Position numbers and translations under genes: made by a program. The notes below the pieces were generated by a model that had not been told where the DNA came from, did no database searches, and was given only the letters and a program-made list of their open reading frames with translations. This document shows, one piece after another, positions 1 through 5,269 of a stretch of DNA of 5,269 bases; positions within the stretch are counted from its first letter, which is position 1; each line of letters begins with the position of its first letter. The DNA comes from JAKSCF01 sp028279945 (GTDB lineage: Bacteria > Bacillota > Clostridia > Peptostreptococcales > JAAYPU01), in contig JANQMT010000189.1 in NCBI GenBank assembly GCA_028279945.1, positions 1-5,269 of the forward strand, in the 5' to 3' direction.

Positions 1-1069
1 CCACCTCATGGACAATAGGAACAATGATGTCCAATATCTCATCTATATCCTTATCTCTTAACAGTCCGATGCAGAGCAATATTTTTTTACCCTCCAGCAA
101 TTCAGAAATTGTTTTTCTAAGAGACATCATTCCTGAAATATTATGTGCGCCATCAATAATGGTTAATGGATTTCTTTCAATAATTTCGAATCGTCCATTT
201 TGTTTTGCTCTTAACAACCCCTCGAGTAAGGCCTCTTGTGATATCTTGATGCCTTTGGCTCTTAACTGCTCTATCACGGTTATGGCTGTGGCAGCATTTT
301 CTACTTGGTGAGCGCCTAACATACCGGTCTTATAGTCATTGGATAGAAAATTAAAAGAATATCCATTCAAATCACTTTTTATATCACTAATTGTATCATA
401 TGGTACCGGAATAAATGGTGCCGACTGATTTTCTGCTCTTTCCCTAATAACTGCCAATGCTCCCCTATCCTTTACACATACCACTACCGGACAGTTCTTT
501 TTAATAATCCCCGATTTTTCAAAAGCGATTTTTTCTAATGTGTCTCCAAGATATTCTGTATGATCGTAATCAATAGATGTTATAACAGAAACTAAAGACG
601 TTTCGATGACATTGGTTGCATCGCCTCTGCCGCCTAATCCTACCTCTAAAATTAGGTAATCTAAGTTTTGCCTGCTATAATAGTAAAACGCAATAGCCGT
701 AATAATTTCAAATTCCGTAGGGCTTTCTTCGCCATTGGCAATCATGGTATCCACTTGCTCAAATACTGAAGATGCAGATTCAATGAGTTCCGACTGCTCA
801 ATTTCTTTTCCGTTAAATTCTATTCTTTCTGTAAATCTTTCTAAAAAAGGGGACGTATAAAGACCTGTTTTATATCCTTGAGTTTGTAAGATGGAATAGA
901 GATATCTGCACACAGATCCTTTTCCATTGGTTCCGGCTACATGAATTACTTTCATGCCTTGATGCGGGTTGCCCAATAACTGGAGCAATCGTTTCATTCT
1001 TTCCAGTCCCAAACGGCTTCCAAGCCGTTTGAAACTGTGTATTTTAGATATTACATCATTATAGTTCAT
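1..1069 (-). CDS. folC: Bifunctional folylpolyglutamate synthase / dihydrofolate synthase, 3' end cut off by window edge
   Basis: FolC is a cytoplasmic Mur-ligase-like enzyme that uses ATP to join glutamate to dihydropteroate and to extend the gamma-glutamyl tail of folates. Reading the minus strand from the ATG at 1069 gives 356 open codons to the window edge. Visible family motifs are the ATP-binding loop HVAGTNGKGS (residues 43-52), TSPFLERFTERI (72-83), EVGLGGRGDATN (142-153, Mg and ATP site), the IDYDHTEYLG segment, EKSGIIK, and DGAHNIS (306-312), which marks the start of the C-terminal ligase domain. Family members are usually about 420-440 residues, so roughly 70-80 C-terminal residues lie outside the window; nothing suggests a broken gene. 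The N-terminus MNYNDVISKIHSFKRLG is typical of the family and fixes the start. The start is 4 nt after the valS stop, with only a weak site (GATAGG, 1078-1083) inside the end of valS, which suggests translational coupling. It should share the valS T-box control. Confidence 0.96.
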   Translation of the reverse strand, partial: MNYNDVISKIHSFKRLGSRLGLERMKRLLQLLGNPHQGMKVIHVAGTNGKGSVCRYLYSILQTQGYKTGLYTSPFLERFTERIEFNGKEIEQSELIESASSVFEQVDTMIANGEESPTEFEIITAIAFYYYSRQNLDYLILEVGLGGRGDATNVIETSLVSVITSIDYDHTEYLGDTLEKIAFEKSGIIKKNCPVVVCVKDRGALAVIRERAENQSAPFIPVPYDTISDIKSDLNGYSFNFLSNDYKTGMLGAHQVENAATAITVIEQLRAKGIKISQEALLEGLLRAKQNGRFEIIERNPLTIIDGAHNISGMMSLRKTISELLEGKKILLCIGLLRDKDIDEILDIIVPIVHEV

Positions 1070-1073
1070 AGCA

Positions 1074-3731
1074 TTAACCTATCTTTCTTTTCACAATCTC
1101 CAATCTTTCTATCACTTTCCTCATCATATCTTGATATTTTAACTTCTTTTCTTTTTCAGCTTCTACAACTTGTGGCGGTGCTTTAGATATGAAGCTCTCA
1201 TTGGAAAGTTTACCTTCAACTCTTTTCAGCTCTTTTTGGAGTTTTTCTTTTTCTTTTTCAAGTCTTTCTAATTCTGCGTTGAAGTCTACCAATTCGTCTA
1301 AAGGAATAAAAATTTCAACACCTTTGATAACTGCTGACATTGCATCATCAGGTATTTCAGACTTATTGTTTGTCGTAGTAATCTTCTCTATGTTCGCTAA
1401 ATTTTTAATATGAGATTCACCTTTATGGATGTCTTCACATATTTTTTCTTCCGCTAAAATAACCGCATTTAATTTTTTAGACGGCACTGTATCCGCTTCA
1501 GCTCTAATATTTCTTATGGATCTTACCATATCCATAAGAAATTCAATTTGCTCTTCTTCTTTTGCAAAGTGACTATTTTTATCATACTCAGGCCAGCTTT
1601 CACTTATTAAGAGGGTCTCTGCCTCCGGCAGGTATGCCCATATCTCTTCTGTTATAAATGGCATGAAAGGATGCAATAGTTTAAGCATATTTTTCAATAC
1701 GCTTATTAGCACGTATATCGCTACATTCTTATCATCCGTATCATCAGAATATAGTCTTGGCTTTACCATCTCGATATACCAATCACAATACTCATTCCAA
1801 ATGAAATCATATATCTTTTGAGCTGCTAAACCAAGTTCAAACTTGTCCATATTGTAGGTCACTTCTTTGGCAACGGTATTCATCCTTGAAATAATCCACT
1901 TATCTTCTGCTTTAAATCCTTTGCAAGCGGTTGCGTCATCAATAAGTTTTCCTTCTACATTCATTAATAGGAATCTAGAAGCATTCCAAAGCTTGTTGGC
2001 AAAATTTCGGCTTGATTCAATTTTATCCGTATTGAATCTGATATCGCTGCCCGGTGATATACCTGTCATTAACATAAATCTCAATGCGTCTGCACCATAT
2101 TGGTCAATAATCTCCAGCGGGTCCACACCATTTCCTAGGGATTTACTCATTTTTCTGCCTTCTGCATCCCTAACCAGTCCATGAATATAAACAAATTTGA
2201 AAGGTATTTCATCCATTTGATCCAGTGCAGAGAATACCATCCTTACAACCCAGAAGAAAATAATATCATATGCCGTTACCAGAACATCCGTAGGGTAAAA
2301 GTATTTTAAATCTTCTGTTGGTTCCGGCCACCCCAGTGTAGAGAAAGGCCATAATCCTGAACTGAACCATGTGTCTAAAACGTCTTCATCTTGCTTAAAT
2401 TTACTGCTTGAACATTTCAAACAAGCTTCCGGCTTATCTTTGGATACAATCAGCTCACCGCAATCTTCACAATAATAGGCAGGTATTCTATGGCCCCACC
2501 ATAACTGACGTGAAATACACCAGTCTTTAATGTTCTCCAGCCAATGAAGATATATCTTTTCAAATCGATCCGGTACATGCTTTAGCTCTCCGGATTTAGC
2601 GACTTGAATTGCCGGTTCGGCTAATTCCTTCATTTTAACAAACCATTGGTCTGAAAGCATAGGTTCTATGGTGGTATTGCATCTATAGCATGTTCCCACA
2701 TTATGCTGTGTATCTTCGGTTTTTATCAAATATCCTTTTTCATCCAGCTCTTTCAATAATGCTTTTCTGCAATCATAGCGATCCATTCCGGCATATTTTC
2801 CCGCATTCTCATTCATGGTTGCATCCTCATTCATGCATATGACTTGAGGCAAATTTTGTCTTTCTCCAACAATATAATCATTTGGATCATGAGCCGGTGT
2901 TATTTTAACCGCACCCGTTCCCTTTTCCATATCCGGATATTCATCGGAAACAATAGGGATTTCTCTATCAGCGATTGGTAGTAAAGCTTTCTTACCAATT
3001 AAATGCCGGTACCTTTCATCATCCGGGTGAACAGCTATTCCCGTATCGCCAAACATGGTTTCCGGTCTTGTAGTCGCAATGGATAAATAGTTTTCTTCAT
3101 CCCCTACTACAGGGTATTTCACATAGTAGTATTTTCCGGTCTTATCATCATGTTCTACTTCTGCATCGGAAAGAGAAGTTGTACAGCTTGGACACCAATT
3201 AATCAAACGATTGCCTTTATATATAAGCCCTTTTTCATACAGCCTGATAAAGAATTCCGTTACGGCAATGCTGCAGCCTTCATCCATGGTAAATCTTTCT
3301 CTGTCCCAATCACATGAATTCCCCAATTTACGGACTTGCTCTGTAATTCTGCCGCCATATTCGTCTTTCCATTTCCAAGCCCTTTTTAAAAATTCTTCCC
3401 TGCCTATTTCTTCTTTTGTCTTACCTTCTTCTTGTCTGATCTTTTCTACAACTTTTACTTCTGTGGCAATACTTGCATGGTCTGTTCCGGGAAGCCAAAG
3501 TGCATTAAAGCCTTGCATTCTTTTAAAGCGGGTTAAAACATCTTGTAATGTTTGGTCTAAAGCATGTCCCATATGCAGTTGACCTGTTATGTTGGGCGGG
3601 GGCATAACAATCGTAAATGGTTTTTTAGCATAATCGACTACTGCCTTAAAACATCCATTTTCCTCCCACATATGATATATTCGATCTTCAAACTCTTTTG
3701 GATTATAAGTTTTGTTTAATAATTTATCCAT
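1074..3731 (-). CDS. valS: Valyl-tRNA synthetase, full length (885 residues)
   Basis: ValRS is a class I synthetase that activates valine with ATP, charges tRNA-Val in the cytoplasm and hydrolyses mischarged Thr-tRNA-Val. Landmarks counted from the ATG at 3731: PPPNITGQLHMGH with the HIGH-type signature HMGH at 53-56; a zinc-knuckle pair CPSC (180-183); the CP1 editing domain with TTRPE (220-224) and the GTGAVKITPAHDPNDY segment; then CYRC (348-351), CEDC (421-424) and CLKC (437-440); DTWFSSGLWPFSTLGWP of the catalytic core; and KMSKS (527-531). The anticodon-binding helical domain follows. The last 70 or so residues form a Lys/Glu-rich coiled coil, the C-terminal tRNA-binding arm typical of ValRS and absent from IleRS. 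The Cys pairs resemble zinc sites in Thermus-type ValRS. The frame could be opened at a TTG at 3752, but that codon lies upstream of the AGGAGG at 3739-3744, so the ATG 7 nt after that site is the start. The length is normal and no lesion is visible. Confidence 0.98.
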   Translation of the reverse strand: MDKLLNKTYNPKEFEDRIYHMWEENGCFKAVVDYAKKPFTIVMPPPNITGQLHMGHALDQTLQDVLTRFKRMQGFNALWLPGTDHASIATEVKVVEKIRQEEGKTKEEIGREEFLKRAWKWKDEYGGRITEQVRKLGNSCDWDRERFTMDEGCSIAVTEFFIRLYEKGLIYKGNRLINWCPSCTTSLSDAEVEHDDKTGKYYYVKYPVVGDEENYLSIATTRPETMFGDTGIAVHPDDERYRHLIGKKALLPIADREIPIVSDEYPDMEKGTGAVKITPAHDPNDYIVGERQNLPQVICMNEDATMNENAGKYAGMDRYDCRKALLKELDEKGYLIKTEDTQHNVGTCYRCNTTIEPMLSDQWFVKMKELAEPAIQVAKSGELKHVPDRFEKIYLHWLENIKDWCISRQLWWGHRIPAYYCEDCGELIVSKDKPEACLKCSSSKFKQDEDVLDTWFSSGLWPFSTLGWPEPTEDLKYFYPTDVLVTAYDIIFFWVVRMVFSALDQMDEIPFKFVYIHGLVRDAEGRKMSKSLGNGVDPLEIIDQYGADALRFMLMTGISPGSDIRFNTDKIESSRNFANKLWNASRFLLMNVEGKLIDDATACKGFKAEDKWIISRMNTVAKEVTYNMDKFELGLAAQKIYDFIWNEYCDWYIEMVKPRLYSDDTDDKNVAIYVLISVLKNMLKLLHPFMPFITEEIWAYLPEAETLLISESWPEYDKNSHFAKEEEQIEFLMDMVRSIRNIRAEADTVPSKKLNAVILAEEKICEDIHKGESHIKNLANIEKITTTNNKSEIPDDAMSAVIKGVEIFIPLDELVDFNAELERLEKEKEKLQKELKRVEGKLSNESFISKAPPQVVEAEKEKKLKYQDMMRKVIERLEIVKRKIG

Positions 3732-3738
3732 CACATTT

Positions 3739-3744
3739 CCTCCT
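3739..3744 (-). promoter_or_regulatory. valS ribosome binding site that sets the start codon
   Basis: A perfect AGGAGG lies 7 nt before the ATG at 3731. It sits inside the longer possible reading frame opened by TTG at 3752, so the longer N-terminus (seven extra residues, MPLGGNV) is not credible. The site is just downstream of the T-box terminator, so it is present only on readthrough transcripts. Confidence 0.93.
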
Positions 3745-3750
3745 AACGGC

Positions 3751-3786
3751 AAAAATATAAAACTCCGCCCTAAAATAAGGACGGAG
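3751..3786 (-). terminator. Intrinsic terminator of the valS T-box
   Basis: On the minus strand CTCCGTCC (3786-3779) pairs with GGGCGGAG (3770-3763). The helix has 8 bp including one G-U pair and an 8-nt loop, and is followed by the U-rich run TTTTATATTTTT (3762-3751). It shares its 5' arm with the antiterminator and ends about 20 nt before the valS start. It is the default fold when tRNA-Val is charged. Confidence 0.93.
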
Positions 3787-3808
3787 ATTGTTTCCGCGGT
3801 ACCACCTT
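3777..3808 (-). promoter_or_regulatory. T-box antiterminator with tRNA acceptor-binding bulge
   Basis: AAGG (3808-3805) pairs with CCTT (3780-3777), and GCGG (3797-3794) pairs with CCGT (3784-3781). Between them is the seven-base bulge TGGTACC (3804-3798). The UGGU (3804-3801) can pair with the free 3' end of an uncharged tRNA; its variable base U at 3801 matches an A discriminator, as expected for tRNA-Val. The 3' arm CCGTCCTT is also the 5' arm of the terminator, so the two folds exclude each other. Confidence 0.9.
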
Positions 3809-3887
3809 TTTTTCGTTAATACGACACTCATTCAAAATAACGGTTTCCCGTTCAAACCTAATCATTTCGGTTTGAAAGCTCAAGAGC

Positions 3888-3890
3888 TAC
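3888..3890 (-). promoter_or_regulatory. T-box specifier codon GUA (valine)
   Basis: In the 3' side of the Stem I specifier loop the sequence reads GAAG-GTA-G-CTC. GTA is a valine codon followed by the expected purine (G at 3887), and CTC closes the lower helix against GAG. It would pair with the UAC anticodon of tRNA-Val. A shift by one base would read GGT (Gly), but that spoils the closing helix and does not match the downstream gene. Confidence 0.82.
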
Positions 3891-4001
3891 CTTCAACAGT
3901 CATTGCCTTTCAATGCCTTCCAGCCAGCGAGCATTGTTCTCTTTAAGTATAACTGTATACTCCTCTCTCTCATTGCTTTTACAATATGAAATTTACAATA
4001 A

Positions 4002-4030
4002 ATTATATAAAAAAACAATACTTAGGTCAA
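4002..4030 (-). promoter_or_regulatory. Vegetative sigma-A-type promoter of valS-folC
   Basis: TTGACC (4030-4025) and a perfect TATAAT (4007-4002) are separated by exactly 17 bp. Transcription should begin near 3995, leaving about 15 nt before Stem I of the T-box, as expected for these leaders. The promoter lies in the gap after the upstream hypothetical gene, so valS-folC need not depend on upstream transcription. Confidence 0.88.
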
Positions 4031-4034
4031 GGCA

Positions 4035-4050
4035 AGATATTAAAATATCT
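4035..4050. repeat. AT-rich inverted repeat after the hypothetical gene
   Basis: AGATATTAAAATATCT has 7-bp arms around a 2-bp centre. It starts 4 nt past the stop of the hypothetical gene and ends about 5 bp before the valS -35 box. On the minus strand it has no U-run after it, so it is a poor terminator for that gene; on the plus strand it is followed by ATTTTTATT. It might limit 3' decay, bind a regulator next to the valS promoter, or be a chance product of AT-rich sequence. Confidence 0.4.
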
Positions 4051-4054
4051 ATTT

Positions 4055-4417
4055 TTATTCTTCATCATTGCCATGTATGACTCTAAAAGCATATCTTTTT
4101 TCTAAATATCGGGTTAGATATTGAATAAGATCATAATATTTTACATTCAATACTTCCCATTTTCCATTATATTCAGCATAAATATATCTACTGGTCTTAA
4201 AGACCATTTTAAATGGGTCACCTTCTTCTTCAATGGTGTCCTGAAAAATACATAGTTTAACAACACGTCCTTTTCCTGATCTTAAATTCTCCGGGTTGAT
4301 ACCTTCATCACTTTTTTCTTTATTAACAAAAGCAATGAATTCCATATCGTTTATTTCTCCATATACCAATCCTCTTTTATAGTTCTCGGCTTTAATAGAT
4401 ATATTACAGCTTCCCAT
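4055..4417 (-). CDS. Uncharacterised 120-residue protein
   Basis: I do not recognise this gene with confidence. It is a soluble-looking protein with no signal peptide or membrane segment. The first half alternates hydrophobic and charged residues in a pattern suggesting beta strands (CNISIKAE, GLVYGEINDMEFIAFVN, RVVKLCIF). A charged, glycine-containing stretch lies between, and the end looks helical (YYDLIQYLTRYLEKRY) before an acidic tail GNDEE. The pattern G-x-V-x-G-x-I ... EGIN ... GRVVKLCI ... YNGKWEV loosely recalls the small DUF7678 proteins of Firmicutes, but that is from memory and weak. The ATG at 4417 is chosen because GGAGGG lies 4 nt upstream; a TTG at 4429 in the same frame overlaps that site and cannot be the start. 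Codon use resembles its neighbours and the frame is intact. It sits alone between the hydrolase gene and the valS promoter, with dyad-symmetric sequences on both sides. It is very probably a real gene; its function is unknown. Confidence 0.83.
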   Translation of the reverse strand: MGSCNISIKAENYKRGLVYGEINDMEFIAFVNKEKSDEGINPENLRSGKGRVVKLCIFQDTIEEEGDPFKMVFKTSRYIYAEYNGKWEVLNVKYYDLIQYLTRYLEKRYAFRVIHGNDEE

Positions 4418-4421
4418 TTTG

Positions 4422-4427
4422 CCCTCC
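4422..4427 (-). promoter_or_regulatory. Ribosome binding site of the hypothetical gene
   Basis: GGAGGG stands 4 nt before the ATG at 4417. It overlaps the alternative TTG codon at 4429-4427, which rules out the longer start. Confidence 0.82.
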
Positions 4428-4462
4428 AAAATGTTTCATATCATATATCTATTAGAGAGAAC

Positions 4463-4477
4463 TTGGCATTATGCCAA
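4463..4477. promoter_or_regulatory. Perfect 15-bp dyad, candidate operator upstream of the hypothetical gene
   Basis: TTGGCATTATGCCAA is a perfect inverted repeat with 7-bp arms around one central base. It lies 46 bp upstream of the start at 4417. On the minus strand its first arm reads TTGGCA, a fair -35 match, with TAATAG 17 bp further on as a poor -10; a TATGAT closer to the gene is an alternative -10. A dyad over a -35 box is a common arrangement for a repressor site. The single-base centre favours a DNA-binding site over a hairpin, and no U-run follows on the minus strand. The cognate regulator cannot be named. Confidence 0.42.
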
Positions 4478-4487
4478 AAAGTAATTG

Positions 4488-4520
4488 AAGGTATTTAGAT
4501 TATAATCTTTTACTTACCTT
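4488..4520 (-). terminator. Composite inverted repeat at the end of the hydrolase gene, weak terminator candidate
   Basis: Reading the minus strand, AAGGTA (4520-4515) can pair with TACCTT (4493-4488), enclosing the perfect 12-bp palindrome AGATTATAATCT (4508-4497), which can itself fold as AGAT-TATA-ATCT. The structure touches the stop codon of the hydrolase gene. On the minus strand the nearest T-run (CTTTTT) starts several bases later, so termination would be inefficient. On the plus strand TATATTTTTT follows directly, but no plus-strand gene is seen. All arms are AT-rich. Confidence 0.3.
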
Positions 4521-5116
4521 TATATTTTTTCATTTATAATGTCGTTGTATTCCCAATTTTGTTTTCTTACAAAAGCCATTGAACAGGGATCCCCATGTCC
4601 CGGGTAGATCATGGTATCGTCAGGCCATTGAGATACAATGTTTTTTATGCTCTTTTTCATATCACTCAATGAGCCGCTGCCTAAATCGGTTCTTCCCAAG
4701 TCTACATTAAAAATGGTATCTCCGGTAAAGATGGTTTTACCGTCCTCTGATATGAGACATATGGAACCTTTTGTATGTCCCGGTGTATTGACTACCCTTA
4801 ATGTTTCTTTACCGAATATGACTTCATCATTGTCTTTAAGATAGGTGGTAATCTTAAGTGGAATACCTTCTTCTTTCTCATGTATTAAGACATCACAGCG
4901 GTATTCATCAATGATTCTCGGTGCAGCCCCCCTATGGTCATAATGACCATGGGTCAATATAATACCTTTTAAATCTAATTTCAAAGTTTTAATTCGATCT
5001 AAAAATTTTTTTGGATTGCCGTCCGGATCTATGAGGTATCCTTTCATAGCCCGTTCATCATATACGAAATAGCCGTTAGTCATCAGCCCGCCTGAAATCA
5101 TTCTTTCTATTTTCAT
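4520..5116 (-). CDS. MBL-fold metallo-hydrolase, glyoxalase II-like (198 residues)
   Basis: The protein is a complete single-domain metallo-beta-lactamase-fold hydrolase. The binuclear metal site is fully present: THGHYDH (residues 55-61; ligands H56, H58, D60, H61), PGHT (H114), TGDT (D133) and YPGHGD (H174). The LFxxxxGRxDL-type stretch after TGDT (IFNVDLGRTDLGSGS) and the length of about 200 residues match the small bacterial hydroxyacylglutathione-hydrolase-like group (YqgX/GloB-like), not true beta-lactamases or RNases. The substrate is probably a thioester or similar ester but cannot be read from sequence; many clostridia lack glutathione, so a role as classical glyoxalase II is doubtful. 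There is no signal peptide, so it is cytoplasmic. AAGGAG (5130-5125) lies 8 nt before the ATG at 5116 and supports the start. In several clostridia similar genes sit near relA and dtd (from memory); that context is not seen here. Function confidence is lower than fold confidence. Confidence 0.93.
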   Translation of the reverse strand: MKIERMISGGLMTNGYFVYDERAMKGYLIDPDGNPKKFLDRIKTLKLDLKGIILTHGHYDHRGAAPRIIDEYRCDVLIHEKEEGIPLKITTYLKDNDEVIFGKETLRVVNTPGHTKGSICLISEDGKTIFTGDTIFNVDLGRTDLGSGSLSDMKKSIKNIVSQWPDDTMIYPGHGDPCSMAFVRKQNWEYNDIINEKI

Positions 5117-5269
5117 CTTAACTTCTCCTTTTTATTAAGAGATTATCTTTATACCCAGATTATTCACGATAAACTACAAAAATCTACTGCGTCTTTTGGT
5201 TTTCTTGCTCCCATGAAGCCCTAGCAGTAATCTATGATTACGTTGCAGGTCTCATACAGAAACTCTCCA
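5117..5269. other. Non-coding stretch upstream of the hydrolase gene, possible tip of a mobile element
   Basis: No supported gene lies here. From 5117 to about 5150 the sequence is AT-rich leader with the ribosome binding site AAGGAG (5125-5130). Minus-strand TATAAA (5153-5148) or GATAAT (5147-5142) could be a -10 box for the hydrolase gene, but no good -35 stands at the right distance. From 5154 inward the plus strand begins CCCAGATTATTCACG and looks less AT-rich by eye. Between 5202 and 5266 there are three small hairpins: GTTTC/GAGAC, GTAATC/GATTAC (5227-5232 with 5236-5241) and GCTTC/GGAGC. Frames on both strands are broken or lack a start. The start of this stretch resembles insertion-sequence ends of the IS1380 type as I remember them (CCTAGATT-like), but without a second end, transposase or target duplication this is only a suggestion. 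Confidence 0.35.

Larger units (their letters stand above)
3751..3980 (-). ncRNA. Valine-specific T-box riboswitch leader of valS-folC
   Basis: T-box leaders read the charging state of a cognate tRNA and switch between a terminator and an antiterminator. The parts can be traced on the minus strand. The Stem I base pairs AAAGC (3979-3975) with GCTTT (3879-3875), followed by the K-turn-like AATGA/TTGA region. An AGTA motif (3961-3958) faces the specifier loop. Above the loop, ACAGT (3956-3952) pairs with ACTGT (3900-3896). The distal arm pairs CAATGC (3936-3931) with GCATTG (3916-3911). Next come a Stem II-like helix CAAACC/GGTTTG (3874-3869 with 3858-3853) and a hairpin AACGG-GAAA-CCGTT (3852-3839) in the place of the Stem IIA/B element. 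A short TCGT-ATTA-ACGA helix may be Stem III. The T-box consensus AAGGTGGTACCGCG (3808-3795) and a terminator follow. The position directly before valS and the GUA specifier agree on valine. The pairings were drawn by eye. Confidence 0.95.

Noticed and set aside
24..311. Plus-strand open frame of 95 codons
   Set aside because: It is antisense to folC, whose minus-strand frame carries clear family motifs (for example DGAHNIS at 306-312) across the same bases.
1070..1075. ATG overlapping the valS stop (TTAATGCTATGA)
   Set aside because: It reads ATG-CTA-TGA and stops after two codons; the folC frame starts at the next ATG (1069).
1189..1413. Plus-strand open frame opposite the end of valS
   Set aside because: It is the Ser/Phe-rich mirror of the Lys/Glu-rich ValRS coiled coil and has no independent support.
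1867..2184. Plus-strand open frame opposite the valS catalytic core
   Set aside because: It is antisense to the KMSKS region of valS, with no ribosome binding site or recognisable domain.
3211..3582. Plus-strand open frame opposite the N-terminal part of valS
   Set aside because: It is antisense to the conserved HIGH-to-editing region, and its composition is that expected of a shadow frame.
3732..3752. TTG start extending valS by seven residues
   Set aside because: The extension contains the AGGAGG site itself, so translation must start at the ATG at 3731.
4497..4508. TATAAT within AGATTATAATCT as a -10 box on either strand
   Set aside because: No acceptable -35 hexamer lies 16-18 bp upstream on either strand; the match is a by-product of the palindrome.
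4638..4844. Plus-strand open frame opposite the MBL hydrolase
   Set aside because: It is antisense to the PGHT and TGDT metal-site motifs of the real gene.
5164..5214. Sixteen-codon minus-strand frame MGARKPKDAVDFCSLS with AGGG just upstream
   Set aside because: It is too short, the spacing of 4 nt is tight, and there is no attenuator-like structure or codon bias to suggest a leader peptide. It may be a remnant of a longer element.
5173..5269. Plus-strand frame open to the window edge (ends AVIYDYVAGLIQKLS)
   Set aside because: It has no start codon or ribosome binding site and no recognisable motif, and 32 codons is within chance. It should be re-examined if the contig is extended.

Overview
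The window reads as chromosomal DNA of a low-GC Gram-positive bacterium, most likely a member of the Clostridia. It is AT-rich, has strong AGGAGG-type ribosome binding sites, and carries a valine-specific T-box leader in front of valS. The valS-folC gene order is a familiar Firmicutes arrangement. All supported genes lie on the minus strand, so transcription runs from high to low coordinates.

Layout in the direction of transcription. (1) 5269-5117 has no convincing gene. It contains several short inverted repeats and a sequence resembling the tip of an insertion sequence. (2) 5116-4520 encodes a 198-residue metallo-beta-lactamase-fold hydrolase of the glyoxalase II-like group with all metal ligands present. 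(3) 4519-4418 is a spacer holding a composite AT-rich inverted repeat and a perfect 15-bp dyad that looks like an operator. (4) 4417-4055 encodes a 120-residue protein of unknown function. (5) 4030-3732 is a regulatory leader: a near-consensus promoter (TTGACC, 17 bp, TATAAT), then a complete T-box riboswitch with a GUA (Val) specifier, antiterminator and competing intrinsic terminator. (6) 3731-1074 is valS, a full-length 885-residue valyl-tRNA synthetase. (7) 1069-1 is folC, folylpolyglutamate/dihydrofolate synthase, starting 4 nt after the valS stop and cut by the window edge.

valS and folC form one operon under the T-box. Uncharged tRNA-Val should stabilise the antiterminator and allow readthrough into both genes, so a folate polyglutamylation enzyme is tied to valine charging. 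The two upstream genes have their own ribosome binding sites and are separated from valS by its own promoter; they are probably independent units. I found no CRISPR array, tRNA, rRNA or complete mobile element. Most of the window is ordinary housekeeping DNA. The parts worth a second look are the unknown small protein with its flanking dyads and the sequence beyond 5152.
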